This document shows positions 1 through 7,327 of a stretch of 15,890 nt of DNA, piece by piece. A program made the translations under genes and the position numbers. Origin of the DNA: Pseudomonadota bacterium (GTDB lineage: Bacteria > Pseudomonadota > Alphaproteobacteria > Rhizobiales > Xanthobacteraceae); assembly GCA_021779635.1 (NCBI GenBank), contig JAJYAH010000065.1, forward strand, positions 1-15,890, given 5' to 3'. The notes beneath the pieces are model-generated. The model ran no database searches. It had not been told where the DNA came from and saw nothing but the letters and a program-made list of their open reading frames with translations. Position 1 is the stretch's first letter. Each line of letters opens with the position of its first letter.

Positions 1-727
1 CCGCCGGTGAGCACAAGAAACCCACAGTCGCACCAAGTTGTTCAGGCAAGACGAACTGGGAAGACGGTTGCTTCTCGCCCAGGAGCGCCTTGGCAGCCTG
101 CTCCTGGCTGATCCCTTTCTGCGCAGCAACGTCGCTGATCTGCTTTTCGACCAGAGGCGTTCGTACCCAACCAGGACACACCGCGTTGCAGGTCACGCCG
201 CTGCCGGCAGTCTCCAGGCCAACCACCTTTGTCAGGCCGACCAGTCCGTGCTTGGCGGCAACGTAGGCGGCTTTATGGGTCGATGCGACGAGACCGTGGG
301 TCGAGGCGATGTTGATGATACGCCCCCAACCCTGCCTTTTCATTTGCGGGATTGCCGCTGCAATCCCGTGAAATGCGGCTGACAAATTAATAGCCAGGAT
401 CGCATTCCATTTGGCGGTTGGAAATTCCTCGACTGGTGCCGTGAACTGAATGCCGGCGTTATTTACGAGGATGTCGAGACGCCCGAATTTCTCGACCGTT
501 ATAGCGATCAATCCACGCACGGATTCTTCTTCTGACATGTCGGCGCCATCGTAGATGGCGTGGACGCCGTGCTCGCGCTCGATACCCTTACGATTTTTCT
601 CGATTTCGCTCGGCTCCCCGAAGCCATTCAACACCACATCGGCGCCGAGCTTGGCGAGCACGGTGGCTATCCCAAACCCAATACCGCTGGTCGATCCCGT
701 CACAATTGCAACTTTGGCCTTCAACAT
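1..727 (-). CDS. bdhA: 3-hydroxybutyrate dehydrogenase, SDR family (3' end cut by window edge)
   Basis: NAD-dependent short-chain dehydrogenase predicted to interconvert (R)-3-hydroxybutyrate and acetoacetate in the cytosol, the step linking polyhydroxybutyrate breakdown to central metabolism. The 242 visible residues show the Rossmann motif TGSTSGIG (residues 10-17), NNAG (89-92) and the catalytic triad Ser142, Tyr155 and Lys159 in YVAAK. The PGWVRTPLV segment after the active site and the spacing of the triad fit this family rather than a generic SDR. About 18-20 C-terminal residues lie beyond position 1, judging by the usual length near 260. The ATG at 727-725 is preceded by AAAGGAGC at a good distance. 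It lies 46 bases downstream of the AhpD-like gene on the same strand, so it is probably the last or a late gene of the emrA-emrB-ahpD operon. Substrate choice is inferred from family resemblance only. Confidence 0.88.
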   Translation of the reverse strand, partial: MLKAKVAIVTGSTSGIGFGIATVLAKLGADVVLNGFGEPSEIEKNRKGIEREHGVHAIYDGADMSEEESVRGLIAITVEKFGRLDILVNNAGIQFTAPVEEFPTAKWNAILAINLSAAFHGIAAAIPQMKRQGWGRIINIASTHGLVASTHKAAYVAAKHGLVGLTKVVGLETAGSGVTCNAVCPGWVRTPLVEKQISDVAAQKGISQEQAAKALLGEKQPSSQFVLPEQLGATVGFLCSPA

Positions 728-773
728 TGGAAGCTCCTTTTTCGAAATTCGCTCCGAGAATTTGATGTGGATC

Positions 774-1235
774 TCAAGCGGCAGCCGCCGACATCTTAAT
801 TGGCGGCACCGCGCGGAAGGCAATCGCGAGCCTGTTCCAGGCGTTGATAGTCGCGATCAGCATCGTCAGGTTGACCGTCTCGGCGTCAGAGAAATGCGCG
901 CGGACTTCGTTATAGGCCTCGTCTGGTGCGCGCGTTTCGGAGATCAAGGTCACTGCTTCGGTCCAAGCCAGCGCAGCTCGCTCGCGGTCGGTATAGGCAG
1001 GTGCCTCGCGCCAGGCATCCAGCAGGTAAAGCCGCTGCTCGGTCTCGCCGTGCTTCCGCGCATCTTGGGCGTGCATGTTGATGCAGAAGGCACAGCCGTT
1101 AATCTGGGAAGCGCGGGTCTTGACCAGCTCGATCAGGGATTGCTCAAGCCCTGACGACTGAATTTGCATCTCCAACGTTATGAGCGCTTTGACGGTTTCA
1201 GGCGCGGCCTGCTGAAAGTTCATGCGGGGCTTCAT
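774..1235 (-). CDS. AhpD-like / carboxymuconolactone decarboxylase family protein
   Basis: A 153-residue protein of the CMD/AhpD fold. The diagnostic segment CAFCINMHAQDARKHGE starts at residue 48 and holds the CxxC pair (Cys48, Cys51) and His55, the redox and proton-relay residues of alkylhydroperoxidases of this fold. The following region (YLLDAWREAP, FSDAETVNL) matches the usual helical pattern of single-domain members. In related proteins the CxxC reduces peroxides or disulfides; the actual substrate here is unknown. The ATG at 1235 has AAAGGAG 7 bases upstream. It sits 33 bases after the efflux pump gene and 46 before the dehydrogenase, which suggests co-transcription. The Ala-rich tail (SAAAA) is not informative. 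Confidence 0.88.
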   Translation of the reverse strand: MKPRMNFQQAAPETVKALITLEMQIQSSGLEQSLIELVKTRASQINGCAFCINMHAQDARKHGETEQRLYLLDAWREAPAYTDRERAALAWTEAVTLISETRAPDEAYNEVRAHFSDAETVNLTMLIATINAWNRLAIAFRAVPPIKMSAAAA

Positions 1236-1268
1236 GGTTGTGCTCCTTTGGTTTTGAGGGACGGATGG

Positions 1269-2888
1269 TTAGTGTGCGGCGCCTGCGTCGAGGCGGTCGG
1301 GCTTGGTAAGCATCAGCGCAGCAGCCAGGGCGACGATCTGTGAGATGCCGAGCAGATAAAAGGTGTCACTGAAGCCGAGGATGAAGGCCTGCTTCTGGAT
1401 GACCTTGCCGATCGCGACATAGGCATGGTGAAGGGCATCGGCGCGGTCGATCACGCCATGGCTCATGAAATATTGCGCGAGCTGATCGATCCGGGCGCGA
1501 GTCGCCTGTTCAAACGTGGATACAGATTGCGTTAGAATGTTGGAGTGGTATTGCTCGCGCTTCGTGAGCAGCGTCTGGAGCGCAGCAATTCCGATCGCAC
1601 CGCCCAGGTTGCGCATCATATTGAACAAGGCTGACGCCGACCCCGCGTTCTCAGCTTCCATGCCCGCGGTCGCAACGCTCGATAGCGGCGCGAAGACGAG
1701 GGCTTGACCAAGCGCGCGGATAACGTTCGGCCAGAAGAGCTGATCGGCCGCATAGTCGTTGGTCATGTAGATGTTCATGAAGTTGGAGCCGCCAAAGAGC
1801 ACAAAGCCGATGCCGATCACGAGGCGCGGATCGAACCGCTGCATCAGGCGAGGCACCAGCGGGATCAACAGAAGTTGCGGGAAACCCGTCCACGCGAGCA
1901 CCATGCCGATCTGTTCCGAATTATAGCCCTGAATGCGCGACAGATAGACCGGCAGGATATAAACGGAGCCATAGAGAGAGACGCCGAGCAGGAAGTTTGC
2001 GAGAACCCCAAAGCCGAAATTACGGCGGAACAAGATTCGAAGGTTGAGCAGTGGATTCTTTGCTGTCAGCTCGATTGCGAGAAACAGCGTCAGCGCAACT
2101 GCCGCGATCACAGCCAAGCGAACAATGAAAAGCGAACCGAACCAGTCGTCCTTGTTGCCTTCTTCCAGTACGGTCTGGAGCGCGGCAAGGCCGATGGCCA
2201 TAGTAATGATGCCCGGCCAGTTCCCCTCGCGCAGCAGTGACAGCTTCATCTGGCTCGCTTCGAGCGAAACGAAGAGCATGCCGATCATGATCGCGCCGGG
2301 CACGACGTTGACGTAGAAAATGTATTCCCAGCCGAAATTCTCCGTGAGATAGCCGCCGATGGTCGGCCCGATCGCTGGGGCAAAGGTCGCGGAGATCGCA
2401 AACATCGCAAGCCCGATCGGTTGCTTCGCCTTTGGCAAGAGCGTGATGATGAGCGTGAACGCCATGGGGATCAGCACGCCACCGGTGAAACCCTGCACGG
2501 CGCGCAGCGCGATCATCTGAGGCAGGTCCTGCGCCAGCGCGCACGCCGCCGAGAACACGAGGAAAAGGAACGCGTTGGTCAGCAGATAGATGCGAATAGA
2601 AAATACCTGGGCGAGCCAACCGCTGAGCGGAATCACGACAATCTCGGCGATCAGATACGAAGTCGAAATCCAGCCGCCGTCGTCGATGCCGGCGCCGATC
2701 CCGCCCTGAATATCGGCAAGGGAGGCATTGACGATCTGGATGTTCAGAACAGCCATGAAGGCACCGAGCGTGGCGCCGATCACCGCGAGCCACGTTTTGG
2801 CGGTGACGGCGGGAGCGGCTTGGGAGGCGGTTATCTCCCGATTTCCGCGCTCCGGAGTGGCGTCCATGGTTGTTTGCAGAGTGGCCAT
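1269..2888 (-). CDS. emrB: DHA2-family MFS drug efflux transporter (EmrB/QacA type)
   Basis: Inner-membrane proton-coupled multidrug exporter of 539 residues, the normal size for 14-helix DHA2 transporters. Seen in the translation: repeated hydrophobic segments along the whole length; GGWISTSYLIAEIVVIPLSGWL near the first loop; LRAVQGFTGG (motif-B-like Arg-Gly helix); and the antiporter motif-C-like APAIGPTIGGYL followed by WEYIFYVNVVPG, typical of EmrB. The reading frame is open further upstream to 2978, but that would overlap the upstream emrA end. The ATG at 2888 has GAGGAAACA just before it, so I place the start there, leaving a 40-base gap. With the HlyD-family adaptor directly upstream it should form an EmrAB-type pump needing an outer-membrane TolC partner, which is not in this window. 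The substrate cannot be read from the sequence. Confidence 0.93.
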   Translation of the reverse strand: MATLQTTMDATPERGNREITASQAAPAVTAKTWLAVIGATLGAFMAVLNIQIVNASLADIQGGIGAGIDDGGWISTSYLIAEIVVIPLSGWLAQVFSIRIYLLTNAFLFLVFSAACALAQDLPQMIALRAVQGFTGGVLIPMAFTLIITLLPKAKQPIGLAMFAISATFAPAIGPTIGGYLTENFGWEYIFYVNVVPGAIMIGMLFVSLEASQMKLSLLREGNWPGIITMAIGLAALQTVLEEGNKDDWFGSLFIVRLAVIAAVALTLFLAIELTAKNPLLNLRILFRRNFGFGVLANFLLGVSLYGSVYILPVYLSRIQGYNSEQIGMVLAWTGFPQLLLIPLVPRLMQRFDPRLVIGIGFVLFGGSNFMNIYMTNDYAADQLFWPNVIRALGQALVFAPLSSVATAGMEAENAGSASALFNMMRNLGGAIGIAALQTLLTKREQYHSNILTQSVSTFEQATRARIDQLAQYFMSHGVIDRADALHHAYVAIGKVIQKQAFILGFSDTFYLLGISQIVALAAALMLTKPDRLDAGAAH

Positions 2889-2928
2889 GATTGTTTCCTC
2901 GTCATTGCCGACGGAGGCGCATTCGCGC

Positions 2929-4080
2929 TCAGCTGCGAGGTCGGACGCCACGCGAGGCGATGCGCCGATCGTCTTCACGTTCCGCCGCCAAGACTGCGGA
3001 CTTGGTGTTCACGGTCGGCACTGCCGACATGCCCGGACGTAGCAGGCCATTCAGGCTCTGGTCGTCGAGCGCGATCTTCACGGGGACGCGCTGCACAATC
3101 TTGGTGAAGTTGCCGGTCGCATTATCGGGCGGCAGCAGTGCAAACTCCAAGCCGCTAGCCGGTGCCAGGCTGTCGACATGACCTTTCAGCCTGACGGAAT
3201 GAAAGCTGTCGACATAGAGTTCGACCGGCTCGCCACTACGCACGTGCGTCAGTTGCGTCTCCTTGAAATTCGCGACCACGTAGACCGCATCAAGCGGCAC
3301 CACTGCCATCAGCTGCGTGCCTGCCTGAACATATTGACCAACACGGAGCGTTCGTGCGCCGACGGTGCCATCGACCGCTGCCGTGATCTGCGTGTACGAC
3401 AGGTTCAGCGCCGCCTGCGCTTCGACAGCGCGGGCGTGGTCGAGCTGAGCGACGGCTTTCGCGCGCTCAGTTGCCAGGACCTCGATCCTCTTGTTGGCGG
3501 CGATCAGGCCGGCTTTACCCTGCTGCAATTGCGCGGTTTGCGCGCGCAGGGCGGCATCGGTTTGTTGCGCGCGCTGCACGGTGCCGGAACCCGATCTCAT
3601 CAACTCGTCGTAGCGAGCGCGCTCTTCACGGGCGAACTTGAGATTGGCTTCGGCTGCGTCGACCTCGGCCGACTGCTGCTGGATCAGCGGCTGCTGCAAC
3701 TCGATCTGAGAGTTCAGGTTCTCGACTGCAGCTTCGGAGGCCGCGACATCAGCTTGAGCCTGCCTCAGCGCTGTCCTGAAATCGCGGTCATCGATCCGCG
3801 CCAGCAGCTGTCCGGCCTTCACTTGCTCGTTGTCGGCAACCAGTACCTCCGCGAGATAGCCCGAGACTTTCGGTGCGACGATCGTGGAATCGGCTTTGAC
3901 GTAGGCGTCATCGGTGGTTTCGAGGTAGCGACCGGTGGTGAAGTAGTAGTGACCGAAATCAGCCGCGCCCAGCACAGCCAGGGCCCCGACAATGGCTAGC
4001 GCCGTCCGGTGTACTGTCTGCCGCGATGGACGAAGCCGATTTTTATCATTCTGGTCAGCGACATAAGTAAGGGTCGACAT
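2929..4080 (-). CDS. emrA: HlyD/EmrA-family membrane fusion protein of efflux pump
   Basis: Periplasmic adaptor of 383 residues that would link the MFS pump to an outer-membrane channel. A single N-terminal membrane helix spans about residues 27-47 (LAIVGALAVLGAADFGHYYF), followed by TTDDAYVKAD, a hallmark of EmrA-like adaptors, and the first half of the lipoyl domain (APKVSGYLAEVLVADNEQVKAGQLL). Next come a long Ala/Gln-rich coiled-coil hairpin (about 95-225), the second lipoyl half (YTQITAAVDGTVGARTLRVG) and the beta-barrel (VVANFKETQL). The frame is open to 4191, but the ATG at 4080 has GAGGAG 7 bases upstream and fits the family start. It is first in the leftward operon with emrB 40 bases downstream, and it is divergent from a LysR gene that probably controls it. 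Confidence 0.93.
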   Translation of the reverse strand: MSTLTYVADQNDKNRLRPSRQTVHRTALAIVGALAVLGAADFGHYYFTTGRYLETTDDAYVKADSTIVAPKVSGYLAEVLVADNEQVKAGQLLARIDDRDFRTALRQAQADVAASEAAVENLNSQIELQQPLIQQQSAEVDAAEANLKFAREERARYDELMRSGSGTVQRAQQTDAALRAQTAQLQQGKAGLIAANKRIEVLATERAKAVAQLDHARAVEAQAALNLSYTQITAAVDGTVGARTLRVGQYVQAGTQLMAVVPLDAVYVVANFKETQLTHVRSGEPVELYVDSFHSVRLKGHVDSLAPASGLEFALLPPDNATGNFTKIVQRVPVKIALDDQSLNGLLRPGMSAVPTVNTKSAVLAAEREDDRRIASRGVRPRS

Positions 4081-4182
4081 GGTGTGCTCCTCGTGATCTC
4101 CAGCCGCCTTCAAGAAGCTGCTGCCTTGGACTGGAAGGTGCAGTGTTTTCCCTGTTGTGATAATCCGTCTATTTCTGGAATG

Positions 4183-4205
4183 ATTGTCCATCGGATCGGG
4201 ACAAT
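4183..4205. promoter_or_regulatory. Inverted repeat ATTGTCC-N9-GGACAAT, candidate LysR operator
   Basis: Two perfect 7-bp arms (4183-4189 and 4199-4205) lie around a 9-base spacer in the 137-base gap between emrA and the divergent lysR gene. The right arm ends 12 bases before the lysR ATG and abuts its AGGA ribosome binding site at 4206-4209. On the minus strand the arm supplies TGGACA, a possible -35 for emrA, with GATTAT 19 bases further on as a weak -10. The position would allow the regulator to repress itself and control the pump operon. LysR proteins usually prefer T-N11-A sites, which this arrangement can accommodate. Binding is inferred; the palindrome is seen directly. Confidence 0.55.
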
Positions 4206-4217
4206 AGGATACGTATC

Positions 4218-5129
4218 ATGGACCGCTTCACCAGCCTCACGGCCTTTGTCCGCGTGGTCGAAAGCGGTTCGTTCTCGGCGGCGGCGCGCCGGCTCAACAT
4301 GTCGAAGACGATGGTGAGCAATCACGTCCAGGCGCTCGAGGATCGTCTCGGTGTCCGCCTGCTCAATCGGACGACGCGTAAGGTCAGCCTCACGGAGATC
4401 GGCAAAACCTATTGCGACCGTGCCACGCAGATCCTGAGTGACCTCGAACAGGCGGACGATGTCGCGTCGGCGCTGCAATCCACGCCACGAGGAACGTTGC
4501 GCATCTACTGCATGACTCACGTCGTTCAGTTCGTCGCACCAGTGGTGACTCAATTCCTCGCGAACTATCCGGACGTCAAGGTGGAACTGATCATGGGCGA
4601 GGCCAGCATCGACATGATCGACGAAGGATTCGATGTCGCACTCCGGCTGACACCGCCGCCCGATTCTAGCTTGATCGTCCGCGGCCTTGCGACCTGGCGC
4701 CACGTGCTGTGCTGCTCGCAAACTTATATCGAGAGGCACGGCCGGGTACAGGCGCTTGCCGCACTCGGTGAACGCAACTGTTTTCGCCACGTAAATTACC
4801 CTTTTGGCGACGAGTGGCGCTTCGTCGACCGCAAGGGAGTGCCAGCGTCCGTGCGTGTGGCCGGAACTCTCATCACCAACAGTGGTGAGACTCTGCTGCA
4901 TGCTGCGCTCGCGGGGAGCGGCGTTTGCCTCGCGCCGGGATTTCTGGTTCACGGCTATCTTGATGCCGGCCGGCTGATACGCCTTTTGCCTGAGTATCGG
5001 CCGCTCGAGCTTTCGATGAATGCGGTCTATCCGCACCGGCATCATTTGTCGGCCAAGGTCAGGATCTTCATCGATATGCTGGCGCAGCACAGCGCCGCGC
5101 AACAGAAGCTGATCAACCCCTATGCCTGA
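4218..5129 (+). CDS. LysR-family transcriptional regulator
   Basis: A 303-residue regulator of typical LTTR length. The N-terminal winged helix-turn-helix is clear: MDRFTSLTAFVRVVESGSFS, AAARRLNMSKTMVSNHVQAL and LEDRLGVRLLNRTTRKVSLTEIG, within residues 1-65. It is followed by the linker helix and a substrate-binding domain (RIYCMTHVVQFVAPVVTQFL, VALRLTPPPDSSLIVRGL). The N-terminal style fits the CrgA/AaeR-like group that often sits beside efflux or aromatic-compound genes. ATG at 4218 follows AGGA with 8 bases spacing. The gene diverges from emrA, so it is most likely the regulator of the emrA-emrB-ahpD-bdhA operon, responding to an unknown small ligand. Confidence 0.94.
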   Translation: MDRFTSLTAFVRVVESGSFSAAARRLNMSKTMVSNHVQALEDRLGVRLLNRTTRKVSLTEIGKTYCDRATQILSDLEQADDVASALQSTPRGTLRIYCMTHVVQFVAPVVTQFLANYPDVKVELIMGEASIDMIDEGFDVALRLTPPPDSSLIVRGLATWRHVLCCSQTYIERHGRVQALAALGERNCFRHVNYPFGDEWRFVDRKGVPASVRVAGTLITNSGETLLHAALAGSGVCLAPGFLVHGYLDAGRLIRLLPEYRPLELSMNAVYPHRHHLSAKVRIFIDMLAQHSAAQQKLINPYA

Positions 5130-5146
5130 GCTGGCTGTTTCTTCCA

Positions 5147-5168
5147 CGTGAGGACTTTCGTCCTTACG
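5147..5168. terminator. Stem-loop between convergent lysR and patatin genes
   Basis: A 9-bp stem (CGTGAGGAC / GTCCTTACG, one G-T pair) closes a 4-base loop in the 127-base convergent gap. On the minus strand the loop is GAAA, a very stable GNRA type. No clear T-run follows on either strand, so it may be a 3'-end stabiliser or a weak two-way terminator rather than a standard intrinsic terminator. Confidence 0.4.
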
Positions 5169-5256
5169 ATGAGTAGCGCGTCGGGACTGATCGGATTTCA
5201 TTCGCATTTTTATTTTCCTTCGCTCAGCGCGGATCGGCTCGGGCTTCTTCGTCAGT

Positions 5257-6432
5257 TCAATCCCGGCGATGAACGTCGTGCGTGACGATTCCGATATCGG
5301 GATGCGGCAAATCGAGGCGACGCGGATCGGCAAGCGTGCGGCGGATGTCGTCCAGTCCGCTCTGCCAGTGGGCGCGCATTGCGTTCAGGCCGAACTCATA
5401 GTCTTTTGAGTGACCTTCGTAGATCTTGGACTGGTAGATCAGGTGAATGATGTTGTAGGAGCGACGACACGCCATTTCCGCGATAGCGCGGATTTCTGGA
5501 TCGTCTTTTGCGCTTGGTGGTAGCTTTTCGATTGTCCGTTGTAGCGCCTGGCGCATCTTCTGCATGCGCAGCGCCTGATCGGTCACGATCCGGGTGCGGC
5601 TCGAGTACTGGATGTCCTTCTGCCGGCTCGACACTTCCATCATGTCGTAGGGCACACGGCCTCTAGCAGACCAGAGATCGATCTGGAATGTCAGCGTGTC
5701 ACGCGGCTCGCTCGAAAGCACCCGATGGAGTGGTGTGTTCGAAACCACGCCACCGTCCCAATAGTGTTCGCCTTCAATCTCGACGGCGGGGAAGCCCGGC
5801 GGTAAGGCACCCGAAGCCATGAAATGCTTCGGTCCAAGCCGGCGCTCCGTCGTATCGAAATAGGTCAGATTGCCGCTGCGGACATTGACCGCGCCGACGC
5901 TGACGCGGACTTCGCCCGAGTTCAGGCGGTCGAAATCGACGAGCCGCTCCAGCGTCTGGCACAATGGTGACGTGTCGTAGAAACTCGTCGCGCCGTCGCC
6001 CGAGAAAGGCGACCAGAATGGCGGGGGAAAGCGTGGTTTGAAGAAGCCGGGCTGGCCGTGAAACAACGCTCGCATTGCCGCCGTTGTATTGTGCAGGGAA
6101 CGCAGGTCGAAGGCGAATGGCAGGGCATTCGCCAGTCCCTCGCCGGCCGGCCAGGCAATCGGGGCAGCACAAATGCTTTCCCAGAATTCCCGTAGCCGTT
6201 CGATACGTTCGGCTTCGGGTGAACCAGCGATGATGGCCGCGTTGAGCGCACCGATCGAAATGCCCGCCAGCCAGTTCGGCCGGATGCCTGCCTCGTGAAG
6301 ACCCTCGTAAACTCCAGCCTGATAGGCGCCAAGCGCCCCGCCACCCTGCAGCACCAGAGCGACGACATCATATGGCAACTGCTTGTCCTGCTGCGGGACG
6401 GGACTGCCCTGCTCTCTCATGACGTTCAGCAT
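5257..6432 (-). CDS. Patatin-like phospholipase with DUF3734-like C-terminus
   Basis: Predicted serine acyl hydrolase of 391 residues. The patatin domain shows the oxyanion loop GGGALG (residues 30-35), the nucleophile elbow GISIG with Ser59, and the catalytic Asp226 in YWDGG. These make up the Ser-Asp dyad. The C-terminal third (MMEVSSRQKDIQYSSRTR onward, with IIHLIYQSKIYEGHSKDYEF) resembles the DUF3734 tail found in alphaproteobacterial patatins. The frame opens with TTG at 6438, but GGGAG lies 7 bases before the ATG at 6432, so I start there. The gene is 30 bases downstream of acetoacetate decarboxylase on the same strand and is probably co-transcribed. In this setting a role in lipid or polyhydroxyalkanoate-linked turnover is plausible but unproven. 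Confidence 0.92.
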   Translation of the reverse strand: MLNVMREQGSPVPQQDKQLPYDVVALVLQGGGALGAYQAGVYEGLHEAGIRPNWLAGISIGALNAAIIAGSPEAERIERLREFWESICAAPIAWPAGEGLANALPFAFDLRSLHNTTAAMRALFHGQPGFFKPRFPPPFWSPFSGDGATSFYDTSPLCQTLERLVDFDRLNSGEVRVSVGAVNVRSGNLTYFDTTERRLGPKHFMASGALPPGFPAVEIEGEHYWDGGVVSNTPLHRVLSSEPRDTLTFQIDLWSARGRVPYDMMEVSSRQKDIQYSSRTRIVTDQALRMQKMRQALQRTIEKLPPSAKDDPEIRAIAEMACRRSYNIIHLIYQSKIYEGHSKDYEFGLNAMRAHWQSGLDDIRRTLADPRRLDLPHPDIGIVTHDVHRRD

Positions 6433-6462
6433 TTTCAAACTCCCGATGTTGCGTTTGATCGG

Positions 6463-7260
6463 TCAGACGGCGGCTGCGGCGAGGATTTCGGATCCGGATC
6501 CGTGTCGCGGCGGGGTCGCACCCGACGACAGGTAGTCGTGCACGACGGTGCCAAGCCCGAGCGTCAGATCGGCAATGATGTGCTTGGCCGACAGGACTTT
6601 AAGAACCGGAAGCTCAGCGATGGGCGCAAGGGCGTGCGAATAAAGATCCAACGCAGCTGGCCCGGTCCATGCGCCCTTCACGGTGATATCTTCGAGGTGA
6701 TAGCGCACCAGTTCGCAAATTCGCGCCGTGCCATCGACGTGCGGAATGATCTTCAGCAGGAAATTGGGGGCGGCGAGCTTCTTCGCTTCGGCAGCCACAT
6801 CGAGGGCTCGATGCTTGTAACCCATGGTTCCGGTGGCGATGCGCACCGAGCCGTAGTTCAAGGTACCGACCAGCGTGTCGATCTCAACTGAGAGCTTCGG
6901 CTGCGCCAGTTTCTTCGGGAAGCCCCAAAGCTCACGGCCTCCCGCGATGGGCGGGTGATCGTTGAGGAACATTTGATGAGTGAAGCTGCCAGCGTGACCT
7001 TGATAAGACACGGGAATGACCTGGCCGCTTTCGGTGTAGTCGCCAAAGCCTGTCGAATCCGGCATGCGGATGAACTCGTAGTTCACAACCGGTTCGGCGA
7101 GCACAAGTGGTTCCGGCACGATCCGCCGCAACGCCTCGGGATCTGTCCGGTACTGGATGACGAAATACTCGCGATTGATGAAGCGATACGGACCAGGAGG
7201 GAAAGCCGGGTTCGTCAGCGGCATGGCGAAAGCGGTCGTTCGTAAGGTCTCGTGTTTCAT
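6463..7260 (-). CDS. adc: Acetoacetate decarboxylase
   Basis: Cytosolic enzyme of 265 residues predicted to convert acetoacetate to acetone and CO2 through a Schiff base. The active-site segment [14 protein letters not shown] is present; Lys116 aligns with the Schiff-base lysine and Lys117 with the neighbour that lowers its pKa. Further conserved stretches are [16 protein letters not shown] near the N-terminus and [12 protein letters not shown] around Glu77. The frame is open back to an ATG at 7290, but GGAG sits 8 bases before the ATG at 7258-7260. The earlier ATG directly abuts a strong hairpin that would hide it, so the later start is preferred. It is 67 bases after the FAD oxidoreductase and 30 before patatin. 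Close relatives with this fold can act on other beta-keto acids, so the exact substrate is not certain. Confidence 0.92.
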   Translation of the reverse strand: MKHETLRTTAFAMPLTNPAFPPGPYRFINREYFVIQYRTDPEALRRIVPEPLVLAEPVVNYEFIRMPDSTGFGDYTESGQVIPVSYQGHAGSFTHQMFLNDHPPIAGGRELWGFPKKLAQPKLSVEIDTLVGTLNYGSVRIATGTMGYKHRALDVAAEAKKLAAPNFLLKIIPHVDGTARICELVRYHLEDITVKGAWTGPAALDLYSHALAPIAELPVLKVLSAKHIIADLTLGLGTVVHDYLSSGATPPRHGSGSEILAAAAV

Positions 7261-7290
7261 CGCAAGGACTCCGGTTGGGTTGGTTGTCAT

Positions 7291-7312
7291 GGGCTGCGCC
7301 TAAGCGCAGCCC
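7291..7312. terminator. Perfect 8-bp hairpin between oxidoreductase and acetoacetate decarboxylase genes
   Basis: GGGCTGCG (7291-7298) pairs fully with CGCAGCCC (7305-7312) around a 6-base loop. It lies within the 67-base gap, 15 bases after the oxidoreductase stop codon on the minus strand. No T-run follows, so it could be a partial terminator, an RNA-processing site or a stabiliser that lets adc-patatin mRNA levels differ from those of the upstream gene. Confidence 0.5.
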
Positions 7313-7327
7313 ATTCTCGGAAGGCGC

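Noticed and set aside
2020..2793. 257-codon minus-strand frame inside emrB, shifted frame
   Set aside because: Arg/His/Asp-rich product typical of an out-of-frame reading of a membrane transporter gene; the transporter frame is intact.
3178..3999. 273-codon plus-strand frame opposite emrA
   Set aside because: Antisense shadow of the HlyD-family gene; product is Leu/Arg/Gly-rich without any family motif and no good ribosome binding site was seen.
4110..5333. 407-codon minus-strand frame opposite the LysR gene
   Set aside because: The plus strand encodes a clear full-length LysR protein with its HTH. The opposite frame gives an Arg/His/Asp-rich product with no recognisable domain, as expected for a mirror frame of GC-rich coding DNA.
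6295..6891. 198-codon plus-strand frame across patatin and adc
   Set aside because: Spans two well-supported genes on the other strand and shows no known motif.
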